Of a stretch of 51,479 nucleotides of DNA, positions 25,186 through 33,558 are shown one piece after another. Position 1 is the first letter of the stretch; every line of letters starts with the position of its first letter. The notes under the pieces are model-generated. The model ran no database searches. It was given only the letters and a program-made list of their open reading frames with translations, and was not told where the DNA came from. Source of the DNA: Chloroflexota bacterium (GTDB taxonomy: Bacteria > Chloroflexota > UBA11872); contig JAJDZD010000004.1 of assembly GCA_022824865.1 (NCBI GenBank), forward strand, positions 1-51,479. Direction: 5' to 3'. The position numbers were made by a program, and so were the translations under genes.

Positions 25186-26364
25186 GTGACGCAGCGCACC
25201 GGTTCTCGCATTTACCTCGACCACGCCGCCACGACGCCGCTGGATCCGACGGTGTTTGAGGTCATGCGCCCATATCTCTGGTCCGAGGCGGGTAACCCGT
25301 CAAGCGTGCATGCCGCCGGGCGACGCGCGCGCGAAGCCGTAGACACGGCACGTGAGCAGGTCGCCAGTGTGCTGGGCTGCAAGCCCGGCGAAGTGATCTT
25401 CACGAGCGGCGGAACCGAAGCGGACAACCTGGCGGTGATCGGGCTGGCGCTGTCCGAAGCAGGGCGTGGTCGCCACATTGTGACCACGGCCATTGAGCAT
25501 CACGCGGTGCTATTTGCGGCGCGCTCGCTGCGTGCACACGGATTCGAGGTGACGGAACTTGCCGTCGATCAGGCAGGCCGGGTCGATCCGCCCGACTTGG
25601 AAATCACCGTTCGTCCAGACACGACACTGGTGAGCATCGGTCTGGCGAATAATGAGATCGGGACGATCCAAGACATTCCGACGCTGGCGCGAATTGCGCA
25701 CGCGGCGGGTGCGCGGGTGCATACAGACGCGGTGCAGGCGGCAGGACAACTCGACATAAATGTTGATCGGCTTGGCGTTGACCTGTTAAGTTTGTCCGCG
25801 CACAAGCTTTACGGACCCAAAGGGGTCGGCGCGTTGTACGTGCGCGAGGGCGTGAACCTGGAGCGACGGGCCTTTGGCGGCGCGCAGGAACGCGACCGCC
25901 GGGCAGGTACCGAGAACGTGCCCGGAATTGTTGGGCTGGGCGAGGCTGTCATGCGCGCCGAGGCCGAACGCGAACGACGGACCGCGCACATGCGCTCGCT
26001 AAGCGCGGCGCTTGTGGAGCGAGTGACGGCCGGGTGTCCAATGGTACGGGTGACGGGCGATCCGGAGCGTCGGCTGCCCGCGTTCGCGCCGTTTGCGTTT
26101 GCGGACGTTGATGCCGAATCGCTGTTGATCCGGTTGGATCTGGAGGGGATTGCCGTCTCCACCGGGGCGGCCTGCACGTCGGGCTCGCTGGAGCCGTCGC
26201 ACGTGATCGAGGCGCTGGGGCTGCCGGAGCGCTATCGACAAGGTTCCCTGCGCTGCACGGTGGGACGTGGAACGACGCTGGATGAGGTTTCGCGGGCCGG
26301 CGAGGCGATCGTCGGGCACGTACGGATGCTGCGAGCCATAGCGGCGGCGCCAGGAGTCGTGTAG
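25186..26364 (+). CDS. Cysteine desulfurase (NifS/IscS class)
   Basis: A 392-residue PLP enzyme that releases sulfur from cysteine as an enzyme-bound persulfide for Fe-S clusters or tRNA thiolation. It begins IYLDHAATTPLDP. PLP Lys207 is in SAHKLYGPKG, His/Gln sites are in EHHAV and TDAVQAAGQ, and the catalytic Cys330 is in GAACTSGS. The start is GTG 25186. A CATACT at 25174-25179 would place transcription start almost on the start codon, so the message may be leaderless, and no nearby ribosome-binding site is seen. Downstream genes in the same direction include alaS. A tRNA thiolase gene often found beside such desulfurases is absent here. Confidence 0.92.
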   Translation: MTQRTGSRIYLDHAATTPLDPTVFEVMRPYLWSEAGNPSSVHAAGRRAREAVDTAREQVASVLGCKPGEVIFTSGGTEADNLAVIGLALSEAGRGRHIVTTAIEHHAVLFAARSLRAHGFEVTELAVDQAGRVDPPDLEITVRPDTTLVSIGLANNEIGTIQDIPTLARIAHAAGARVHTDAVQAAGQLDINVDRLGVDLLSLSAHKLYGPKGVGALYVREGVNLERRAFGGAQERDRRAGTENVPGIVGLGEAVMRAEAERERRTAHMRSLSAALVERVTAGCPMVRVTGDPERRLPAFAPFAFADVDAESLLIRLDLEGIAVSTGAACTSGSLEPSHVIEALGLPERYRQGSLRCTVGRGTTLDEVSRAGEAIVGHVRMLRAIAAAPGVV

Positions 26365-26366
26365 AC

Positions 26367-26633
26367 GTGGATGTGCTGTTGGTGATTCCACCGTCCGTCT
26401 ATCTGGGATTGCTGCTGGCCACCTTTATCAGCTTTACGTTTCACACGGTGATGGGCCGGCGGCAGAACTCGGGGTTCTTCTACTGGCCGTTCGGAGTGGC
26501 CGGGTTCGCCGGCGGCGCGCTGGCCGCCGGCGCGCTTGGCGCCACGTACATGGCGATTGGCGGGCTGCCGATTCTCGGCGGGTTCGTCGGGTGTCTGGTG
26601 GGCTTGCTGGTTGCGCACCTGGTGCTGACGTGA
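26367..26633 (+). CDS. Small membrane protein of unknown function
   Basis: An 88-residue, very hydrophobic protein starting at GTG 26367, only 2 bp after the cysteine desulfurase stop. It has two to three predicted helices (about 10-28, 38-60 and 66-87) separated by a short basic loop, MGRRQNSG. Helices are rich in Gly and Ala. I do not recognise a family. Tight spacing suggests co-transcription with the desulfurase. Codon usage matches the neighbours, supporting a real gene. Confidence 0.55.
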   Translation: MDVLLVIPPSVYLGLLLATFISFTFHTVMGRRQNSGFFYWPFGVAGFAGGALAAGALGATYMAIGGLPILGGFVGCLVGLLVAHLVLT

Positions 26634-26734
26634 GGACGCTGGCGGCGCGCATCCTTTAGGCCCGAGATTCGGCGTTGCCTTACGGGAAACTGTGCTAGTT
26701 TTTTCGGACACGACGGACTCTAGGGAGTCGGACA

Positions 26735-26854
26735 GTGGTTGTCCGATTAGCCAAACTGGCCCTGGGGTTTCTGATCGGGATGACAGCGGGGTGCGCACTC
26801 AGCGTGATGCGACCCGCGGCCGAGCCCGATCAACCGACGGAGGACTTCCCATAG
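26735..26854 (+). CDS. Possible 39-residue membrane peptide upstream of alaS
   Basis: A short frame from GTG 26735 to TAG 26852-26854. It has GGGAG 7 nt before the start, one of the better ribosome-binding sites in the region. The peptide opens VVVRLAKLALGFLIGMTAGC, a single hydrophobic segment with one Cys, followed by a Pro/Asp/Glu-rich tail ending EDFP. A weak extended -10 (TGC then TAGTTT at 26696-26701) precedes it. No homologue is recognised. It may be a small membrane protein or a leader peptide. It ends about 105 bp before alaS. Most of the 26634-26958 gap is accounted for by this frame and the hairpin that follows. Confidence 0.35.
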   Translation: MVVRLAKLALGFLIGMTAGCALSVMRPAAEPDQPTEDFP

Positions 26855-26929
26855 CGCAGGCATAACCCACGGCTCGCAAGTTTTCTAAGGCTGATTGGGA
26901 GGCAGCTTCCGTCGGTCTTTCTTTGTTTT

Positions 26930-26944
26930 GCGGGCCTGGCCCGC
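26930..26944 (+). promoter_or_regulatory. GC-rich hairpin in the alaS leader
   Basis: GCGGGC (26930-26935), loop CTG, GCCCGC (26939-26944), ending 14 nt before the alaS ATG. A weaker stem GGAGG/CTTCC sits near 26898-26910. The first hairpin could sequester or space the start region. No T-box consensus was recognised, so the mechanism is open. Confidence 0.3.
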
Positions 26945-26958
26945 CTGGGGACTACCCA

Positions 26959-29580
26959 ATGAACACCGCCGAGATTCGCGACCACTACCTGCGGTTCTTC
27001 GCCGAGCGCGGGCACCGCGTGCTGCCGAGCGCTTCGCTGGTGCCGGTGGGCGATCCGAGCGTGTTGCTGACGTCGGCGGGCATGCAGCAGTTCAAGCCGT
27101 ACTTCAGCGGCGAACGTCCCTCGCCGTATCCGCGGATCGCCACCGTTCAGAAGTGCTTTCGGACCACCGACCTGGACGAGGTTGGCGACCTGAGCCACCT
27201 GACGTTTTTCGAAATGCTGGGGAATTTCAGCTTCGGCGACTACTTCAAGGTCGAGGCGATCACCTGGGCGCGCGAGTTGGTCCAGGACGTGATCGGGATT
27301 GAGCCCGACCGGGTGTGGGCGACGGTGTACGAGGGCAGCCCGGGCGTGCCGCGTGATGAAGAGGCGGCGGACATTTGGGCCGACCTTGGGCATCCGCGTG
27401 CGCGCATTGCCTACGCCGGTGAGGACAACTTCTGGGGTCCGACGGGCGACAGCGGCCCCTGCGGACCGACAACCGAGATTCACATCAACCTGAGGCCCGA
27501 TCTCCCGGACGTGGGACCGCTGGTGGCGCCGGAGCAATATCTCGAGATTTGGAACCTGGTATTCAACCAGTACTTCAAGTCGGCGGATGGTGAACTGACG
27601 CCGTTGGAACTGCACGGTGTGGACACGGGGGCCGGCCTGGAACGGTGGGCGGTGGTGCTGCAGAACGCGGGCTCAATTTACGAGACTGACACGTGGTGGC
27701 CGCTGCTTCATAAGGCGGCGGAGCGAGCTGGTCTGGAATACGAGGCCGAGCGCGAGAGTGGGCGATCGCTGCGGGTGATCGCACAGCACAGCCGGGCGGC
27801 AGCGTTCCTGATTGGCGACGGCGTGATGCCAGGCAACGAGGGTCGCGGCTACATCCTGCGCCGGAGCATCCGCCAAGGCGTGCGGCACGCGCGGCAACTG
27901 GGTATCGAGTCGGATGCCCTTGGGCCGGTGGTGGCGACCGGCATTGACGTGATGTCCGAGGAAGGTTACGAGGACCTGCTGCCGCGGGCGGACTTCATCC
28001 GCAGCGTGGTAAGCGACGAGGAGCAGCGCTTCCGTCGGACCCTGGACGCCGGGGTGGCGCGGCTGGACGACCTGCTGGCGAAGGTGCCGGCGGGCGGGCA
28101 GGTGGACGGCGCACGGATGTTCGAGCTGTATGACACGTTCGGGTTCCCCCCGGACATCACCAGGGACATTGCGGCAGCTCGCGGGGTCGGCGTGGACGAA
28201 GCCGGCTTCGACGCCGCGCTGGCCGAGCAGCAGGCGCGCAGCCGGGCCGCGCAGTCGGACGGGCAGGCCAGGGACCTGCCGACCGGGTTCGGCGAGTCCG
28301 TATTCCTGGGTTACGACTTCGTGACGGAGGGCGAGGGCACGATCGTGGCGCTGGCTCGCGAGGGCGAGTTGCTGGACAGCGCGACGGCGGACAGCCACGT
28401 GATGGTGGTGCTGGATCAGACGCCGTTCTACGGGGAGGCCGGCGGTCAGGTCGGTGACACGGGACTGCTGAAGGGTCCTAACGGGGCGGCCCGGGTGACG
28501 GACACGCTCAAGAACCCCGAGGGAACGTTGGTCATGGTCGCGGAGGTGACCAGGGGCCGGCTGTCGGTTGGCGAACGCGTGCGGGCCGCGGTGGACCGCG
28601 AGCGGCGCTTCAACATCATGCGCAACCACACGGCCACGCACCTGCTGCACGCAGGCTTGCGCCGCACGCTGGGCGATCACGTTCGCCAGGCCGGATCGCT
28701 GGTGGCGCCTGACCGGCTGCGATTCGACTTCACGAATCCGGCGCCGGTTACTGACAGCCAAATGCGCGAAATCCAGAGCTGGGTCAACGCTCGGATCCTG
28801 GACGACCACTTGCTGGTGACCGAATTGACGGAGGTGCAGGCGGCCGTTGAGGCGGGGGCGATGGCGCTGTTTGGCGAGAAGTACGGCGAAGAGGTGCGCA
28901 TGGTGCGATTGGGCGACGTGAGCCGCGAACTCTGCGGAGGAACGCACTGCGTGTCCAGCAACCAGATTGGGCTGTTCGCCCTCGTGCAGGAGGGTGGAAT
29001 CGCGGCGGGCGTTCGCCGCATCGAAGCCGTGACCGGGGCAGGTGCGGTGGAATTCGTGGAGCGAAACCAGGACCTGCTGGCCGGGATCGCCCGCCAACTG
29101 GAGTCGGCGCCGACGGAGGCGCCGGAACGTGTGGAACGATTGCTCAGTCAGCAAGCGGACCTGCGGCGGCGATTGCAGGCCGCGGAGCGAGCCGAGGCGC
29201 GTCGGCAGGCCGAGCAGTTGGCGGCGGACTCGGTGGCGGTGGGCCCGATAACGCTGGTTGCGGCCAATACGTCGGCGACGAATCGCGACGCGCTTCGAGA
29301 ACTCAGCGACGATCTTCGCCAGCGGCTGGAGACGCCATGGGTGATCGTGCTGGCGGCAACCATCGATGCACGTCCGGCGTTCGTTGCGGCGGCGTCCGCA
29401 GAAGCCGTGGCCGCGGGAATTAATGCGGGCGCGCTGGTACGGGCCATGGCGAAGACGGCAGGGGGCGGGGGGGGCGGTCGGCCGGAACTGGCTATGGCCG
29501 GCGGCAGGGACCCCTCGCGGATTCCGGCGGCCCTGGAGGCCGGGCGCGCCTATCTGGCGGATCTGGTCGCGGTGGCATGA
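26959..29580 (+). CDS. alaS: Alanyl-tRNA synthetase
   Basis: An 873-residue class II synthetase that charges tRNA-Ala. Domains run: catalytic core (1-240) with TSAGMQQFKPYF and the motif-2 region RTTDLDEVG, tRNA-recognition helices, editing domain with zinc ligands HTATH (His557, His561) and CGGTH (Cys659, His663), then a coiled-coil and C-Ala domain ending GGGGGGRPELAMAGG. Length is normal. The ATG at 26959 starts the conserved MNTAEIRDHYLRFF. An upstream codon at 26923 would add an unrelated leader over the hairpin. Its TGA overlaps the next start as ATGA. It is the head of the envelope/translation block to 34583. Confidence 0.96.
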   Translation: MNTAEIRDHYLRFFAERGHRVLPSASLVPVGDPSVLLTSAGMQQFKPYFSGERPSPYPRIATVQKCFRTTDLDEVGDLSHLTFFEMLGNFSFGDYFKVEAITWARELVQDVIGIEPDRVWATVYEGSPGVPRDEEAADIWADLGHPRARIAYAGEDNFWGPTGDSGPCGPTTEIHINLRPDLPDVGPLVAPEQYLEIWNLVFNQYFKSADGELTPLELHGVDTGAGLERWAVVLQNAGSIYETDTWWPLLHKAAERAGLEYEAERESGRSLRVIAQHSRAAAFLIGDGVMPGNEGRGYILRRSIRQGVRHARQLGIESDALGPVVATGIDVMSEEGYEDLLPRADFIRSVVSDEEQRFRRTLDAGVARLDDLLAKVPAGGQVDGARMFELYDTFGFPPDITRDIAAARGVGVDEAGFDAALAEQQARSRAAQSDGQARDLPTGFGESVFLGYDFVTEGEGTIVALAREGELLDSATADSHVMVVLDQTPFYGEAGGQVGDTGLLKGPNGAARVTDTLKNPEGTLVMVAEVTRGRLSVGERVRAAVDRERRFNIMRNHTATHLLHAGLRRTLGDHVRQAGSLVAPDRLRFDFTNPAPVTDSQMREIQSWVNARILDDHLLVTELTEVQAAVEAGAMALFGEKYGEEVRMVRLGDVSRELCGGTHCVSSNQIGLFALVQEGGIAAGVRRIEAVTGAGAVEFVERNQDLLAGIARQLESAPTEAPERVERLLSQQADLRRRLQAAERAEARRQAEQLAADSVAVGPITLVAANTSATNRDALRELSDDLRQRLETPWVIVLAATIDARPAFVAAASAEAVAAGINAGALVRAMAKTAGGGGGGRPELAMAGGRDPSRIPAALEAGRAYLADLVAVA

Positions 29581-30977
29581 GAGCGGTCAGGGACCGGCGC
29601 CCCGGCGTGGCGCGGCGGATTCACGTACCGGATTCCGGCGTCTACCGGCGGATGGACTCTGGCGCGCCACGGCAGACGGGACGACGGCTTGGAGAACCCG
29701 GCCGCAGCGTCGTGTTCGAGCGCATTGCAACGGACGACTCGATTCCGACGTCCACGACCTGGCGTCTGCCCCGATCGACCGCCGCGCCGACTCGATTGTG
29801 GCGGGAGCCCATGTCGCGGCGGTTAGTCGCGGCTCTTGTGGGCGGGCTGGCGGCGATATTGCTTGTGGTTGTGGCGTTTCAGTACTTCGTCGTTCCCTCG
29901 AGCACGATCACGGTTGTCCCGCAGGCCAAGCGACTCCCGATCGACGCGACGGTGCGCATCGATCCGGATGCTGGAGCGCTGGATGTCGCGCGCGGAATCG
30001 TGCCGGCGACCGTAATGGACGCCACGGTGTCCGAGACGCTGACCAAGCCAACGACCGGGCGACGCCGTGAGGCGCAAGGCGTTGCCAGAGGATTCGTGAC
30101 CGTTCGCAATCGAACGCGACAGGCCGTGGTCCTGCCAGTGGGGTCGCGGGTGATGACCGCGGACGGTACGGGTTTCCTGACCGACGCCGAGTTCCTGGTC
30201 CCGCCGACGCTCCAGGTTGGCGGGCGCGACGTGCCGGGGGAGGCCATTGTCGCGGTGACGGCGGAGGCGCCCGGCCTGGCCGGGAATGCCCCGGCGCTGG
30301 CAATCACGGCAGTGGACGGGCCGTTTGGCGGGGCGCTGGAAGCGTTTAATCCCCAGCCGCTGGAGGGCGGCTCGGAACTGGAAGTGGCGCTGGTGTCTCC
30401 GCGTGACTTCGACGAACTGGAAGAGCTGCTGACCGAGCGGTTGCAGAGCGCGGCTATCGAGCGTCTGCGGCGCGACCGTCCGACCAATCACACGCTGATC
30501 GTGTGGTCGCCGGCCACCGGTAATCCGCAGGTTCTGCGGCGCGAGTTCAGCGCCCGACCCGATGAGCACGCCGCGGAACTCTCCCTGTCAATGGAAATCC
30601 GGGCCCTGGGCACGGCCTTCGCCACGGAGGATCTTGAGGCTGTGCTGCGGCAGCGTCTGCGGGACTCGCTTGAAGGGCAGGCGTTTGAAATCGACTCGAT
30701 TCGGGTGGTGGATACCGAGGTGTTGGGCGAGCGACAAGGGGTGCTGGACTTGCGCGTGCAGGCCGTTGCCGAAGCGGTGGACACGATCGACCACAGCACG
30801 GTGCGGGACACTGCGGCCGGTCGTTCGCTTGGCGAAGGGGTGCAGGCGCTGCGGTCGCTGCCGGGCGTGGACCGCGTGACCGTTACGCACGATCCGCCGG
30901 ATACGGGTAATTTTCCGAGAATCAGCTTCCGCATTGATGTTCAGGTCGAAGCGCCGCAGCCAATCCAGGCTCCATGA
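29577..30977 (+). CDS. Membrane-anchored baseplate J-like domain protein
   Basis: A 466-residue protein with a cytoplasmic N terminus (1-78), one transmembrane helix (about 81-101, LVAALVGGLAAILLVVVAF) and an extracytoplasmic beta-rich domain. The domain shows the pattern TVRNRTRQAVVLPVGSRVMTADG, FLTDAEF, GLAGNAP. This is the baseplate J/gp47-like fold seen in non-phage proteins of Chloroflexi, Actinobacteria and Patescibacteria, with unknown function. No other tail or phage gene is near, so it is not a prophage part. The ATG overlaps the alaS stop (ATGA), so it is translated in step with alaS. Confidence 0.75.
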   Translation: MRAVRDRRPGVARRIHVPDSGVYRRMDSGAPRQTGRRLGEPGRSVVFERIATDDSIPTSTTWRLPRSTAAPTRLWREPMSRRLVAALVGGLAAILLVVVAFQYFVVPSSTITVVPQAKRLPIDATVRIDPDAGALDVARGIVPATVMDATVSETLTKPTTGRRREAQGVARGFVTVRNRTRQAVVLPVGSRVMTADGTGFLTDAEFLVPPTLQVGGRDVPGEAIVAVTAEAPGLAGNAPALAITAVDGPFGGALEAFNPQPLEGGSELEVALVSPRDFDELEELLTERLQSAAIERLRRDRPTNHTLIVWSPATGNPQVLRREFSARPDEHAAELSLSMEIRALGTAFATEDLEAVLRQRLRDSLEGQAFEIDSIRVVDTEVLGERQGVLDLRVQAVAEAVDTIDHSTVRDTAAGRSLGEGVQALRSLPGVDRVTVTHDPPDTGNFPRISFRIDVQVEAPQPIQAP

Positions 30978-31392
30978 CCCGGAGCGCCCGCCGCCAGCCC
31001 TTGGCCGGCGAGTGGGCGCGCTGGACCTGGGGGAGCGCCGGATTGGCGTGGCGATGACCGATGCGGGCGGATCGTTCGTGACAGTGCGGCAGGTAGTGCA
31101 ACGAACCGGTGGGCGCGGTGACGCGGCGGCCCTGGGCGCGATCCTGGACGCCTACCCCGGCGCAACACTCGTGGTGGGACTGCCGTTGAATACGGACGGA
31201 ACGGAGAGCGTACAGGCCACGCGCAACCGGCGTTGGGCTACCCAACTGCTCGACGGTCGCAGTGAACCTGTCATCTGGAAGGACGAGCATTTGACCACGC
31301 AAGCCGCCCGGCAAGGTGGCGCGGGCACGACCGACGTGGACGCCCGGGCCGCGGAACTGTTGCTGCTGGATTACCTCAGGAGTCGGACCTGA
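30937..31392 (+). CDS. ruvX: Putative Holliday junction resolvase / pre-16S rRNA nuclease (YqgF/RuvX)
   Basis: A YqgF-family nuclease with RNase H fold. Catalytic acids fall in ALDLGERRIGVAMTD (first strand), DEHLTT and DARAAELLLLDYL. VVGLPLNTDG is the typical central block. Bacterial YqgF trims the 5' end of 16S rRNA and is essential in several species. The start is uncertain. ATG 30937 overlaps the preceding gene by 41 bp and gives a 25-residue basic leader. GTG 31012 gives a product beginning almost at the first strand. The TGA shares one base with the mltG ATG (TGATG). Confidence 0.82.
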   Translation: MFRSKRRSQSRLHDPERPPPALGRRVGALDLGERRIGVAMTDAGGSFVTVRQVVQRTGGRGDAAALGAILDAYPGATLVVGLPLNTDGTESVQATRNRRWATQLLDGRSEPVIWKDEHLTTQAARQGGAGTTDVDARAAELLLLDYLRSRT

Positions 31393-32444
31393 TGCTGAAC
31401 CGCGTTAGTGCGATCACCCAGGCGTTCGGCATCGTGCTGTTAACGCTGGCAGGCGTGCTGTTGTTGGGGTATTCAGCGGCGGCCCGGTTTGCTGAATCGC
31501 CATCGCCAATTGCGGCGCGCACGGTGCCGTTCACGATTCCGGTGGGGGCAACGGCATCTGAGATTGCCCAGGGACTGCTCGAGGCGAGTCTGATTCGCAG
31601 CGATCTCTTGTTTCAGGTGCTGGTGGAACGCCGCGGGCTGGAAGGGGCGTTCCGGCAGGGGACGTTTCTGCTGCGCTCGGACATGACGCTGGACGAGATC
31701 GTGCGCACGCTGAGTTCCGCCAACGCGGTGGACCAGACGCTGACGTTCCCGGAAGGCTGGCGGATGGAGCAGATGGCGGAACGGCTGGCCGATCAAACCG
31801 AGATTGACGACCTGGAGTTCTTGCGGCTGGCGCGCGAGGGGGGCGCGGCCTTTGCGGCGGAGTTCGACTTCCTGGCCGGCATGCCGCCGGGTCAGTCACT
31901 GGAGGGTTATCTGTTTCCAGATACCTACCAGATCGACCGGTCGTCGAACGCACGGAATCTGATTCAACGCATGCTGCGACGGTTCGACGAGGTGGTGACG
32001 CCGGCAATCCGCGCGGATGCGGCTGACAACGGGTTGTCGGTACACGAGATGCTCACGCTGGCGTCCATCATCGAGCGGGAAGCGGTGCTGGACGAAGAGC
32101 GCGCCGTGATTTCCGGGGTATTTCACAACCGCCTGGCACGCGGGATTCCGCTGCAAGCAGACCCGACGGCACAGTACGCGATCGGGCAGGCCGGGCCGGG
32201 AGCCCGGTGGTGGAAGCCGGATATCACGGGTAACGATCTGCGGACCCAGTCTCCGTACAATACGTATGTGGTCAACGGGCTGCCGCCGGGGCCGATCGCC
32301 GCGCCTGGGTTGGCTTCAATCATCGCGGCGGCCAGACCTGAATCCACTCCGTACCTGTTCTTTGTCGCCCGCGGCGACGGTTCGCACGCGTTTTCGGAAA
32401 CGCTGGAGGAACACACACGCAACATCGAACGCTTTCTGAACTGA
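31392..32444 (+). CDS. mltG: Endolytic murein transglycosylase MltG
   Basis: A 350-residue YceG/MltG protein that cleaves nascent glycan strands at the membrane and sets their length. One N-terminal transmembrane helix (about 9-30), a LysM-like subdomain, and the catalytic domain with Glu228 in LASIIEREA follow. Other blocks are EGYLFPDTY, VFHNRL, LQADPTAQYA, SPYNTY and LPPGPIAAPG. The ATG overlaps the ruvX stop by one base. The mltG-ruvX-alaS neighbourhood is widespread in bacteria. The stop TGA at 32442-32444 overlaps the probable CTG start of the next gene. Confidence 0.93.
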   Translation: MLNRVSAITQAFGIVLLTLAGVLLLGYSAAARFAESPSPIAARTVPFTIPVGATASEIAQGLLEASLIRSDLLFQVLVERRGLEGAFRQGTFLLRSDMTLDEIVRTLSSANAVDQTLTFPEGWRMEQMAERLADQTEIDDLEFLRLAREGGAAFAAEFDFLAGMPPGQSLEGYLFPDTYQIDRSSNARNLIQRMLRRFDEVVTPAIRADAADNGLSVHEMLTLASIIEREAVLDEERAVISGVFHNRLARGIPLQADPTAQYAIGQAGPGARWWKPDITGNDLRTQSPYNTYVVNGLPPGPIAAPGLASIIAAARPESTPYLFFVARGDGSHAFSETLEEHTRNIERFLN

Positions 32445-33502
32445 CGGCGGGCCGGACGGACCGGCTGGCGTCTCGGTTGAACGAGCTTGGCGTGGATGCC
32501 CTGCTCGTGACCGGTGAGGCCAACCGGCGCTACCTGAGCGGGTTTACCGGCACGGCGGCGACGCTGCTGATCTCGTCGCAGGACCGGCGACTGGTGACGG
32601 ACTCGCGGTACACGGAGCAGGCGCGACAACAAGCTCCGGGTTTTGACGTGATCGAGAACGTGGACACATTGGGTGTCGTGGCGGCATGGGTCGGCGAGCG
32701 CGGCATTGGCCGGCTCGGCGTGGAGTCCGAGCACACGTCGCTGAAACAGCACCGCGATCTGGTCGAGCGCCTGGCGAAGGCGTCGCAGGCGGCCGAGGTG
32801 AAGCCGCTGGACGGCCTGGTGGAAGAGCTGCGCGTCGTAAAGGACGAGGCCGAACTCACGGTGCTGCGCGAGGCGGTGCGGCTGGCGGACGACGTGATGG
32901 CGGCAGCAGGCCAAGCCGTGGCGCCCGGCATGACCGAGCGCGAGCTTTCGCTGGAGTTGGAACGCCTGATTCGGGAGGCCGGCGATGGGCCATCGTTTCC
33001 GACGATCGTGGCCGGGGGACCGAACGCGGCCATGGCGCATCACTCGCCGGGTGCGCGCCCGATTGGCGCGGGCGAGCCAGTGATCGTTGACCTGGGGGTG
33101 CGCCTGGACGGCTATTGCTCGGACATCACGCGGACGTTTACCGCGGGTGAAGCCGACGGTCGTTTCGAAGAGATATACGCGATCGTGCTGGAGGCACAGT
33201 TCGCGACGGAGGCCGGAACGCACGCCGGAATGACAGGGCGCGAGGCCGATGCGCTGGCTCGCCAGGTGATTACCGACGCGGGTTACGGTGAGTTTTTCGG
33301 TCACGGGACCGGCCACGGCGTGGGGCTCGAGATTCACGAGGCGCCGACGCTATCCCCGCGCGGCGGCAATGTGCTCACCGCCGGCGCCGTGGCGTCGGTC
33401 GAGCCGGGCATTTACCTTCCGGGCTGGGGCGGCGTGCGGATCGAGGACCTGGTAGTGATTGGATTCGAGGGAGTGGACGTATTGACCCAGGCCCGAAAGT
33501 GA
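32441..33502 (+). CDS. M24B Xaa-Pro aminopeptidase family protein (probable CTG start)
   Basis: Metallopeptidase that removes an N-terminal residue before proline. The pita-bread domain has all metal-site motifs: Asp217 and Asp228 in VDLGVRLDGYCSDITRTF, His in GHGTGHGVGLEIHE, Glu in VEPGIYLPG and Glu in RIEDLVV. With a CTG start at 32441 the protein is 353 residues and has the expected N-terminal helix TDRLASRLNELGVDALLV. The next usable codon, TTG 32477, cuts into this helix. CTG 32441 overlaps the mltG stop as CTGA, so coupling could permit the rare start. The function call is firm, the start is inference. Confidence 0.85.
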   Translation: MTAGRTDRLASRLNELGVDALLVTGEANRRYLSGFTGTAATLLISSQDRRLVTDSRYTEQARQQAPGFDVIENVDTLGVVAAWVGERGIGRLGVESEHTSLKQHRDLVERLAKASQAAEVKPLDGLVEELRVVKDEAELTVLREAVRLADDVMAAAGQAVAPGMTERELSLELERLIREAGDGPSFPTIVAGGPNAAMAHHSPGARPIGAGEPVIVDLGVRLDGYCSDITRTFTAGEADGRFEEIYAIVLEAQFATEAGTHAGMTGREADALARQVITDAGYGEFFGHGTGHGVGLEIHEAPTLSPRGGNVLTAGAVASVEPGIYLPGWGGVRIEDLVVIGFEGVDVLTQARK

Positions 33503-33558
33503 CCGGAACGGAAAACCTGACTCGCAATCTGAGAACTCATGGCTAAGGAGGCCGCTGC

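Noticed and set aside
26930..26958. T-box riboswitch ahead of alaS
   Set aside because: No T-box consensus or specifier-loop structure was found. Only a simple hairpin is visible.
27673..29154. 493-codon minus-strand frame inside alaS
   Set aside because: alaS is unmistakable over the same bases. The antisense product is His/Arg-rich without motifs.
29577..30977. Prophage because of the baseplate J-like domain
   Set aside because: No other tail, capsid, integrase or terminase gene nearby. The protein has a transmembrane anchor and sits in a housekeeping operon.
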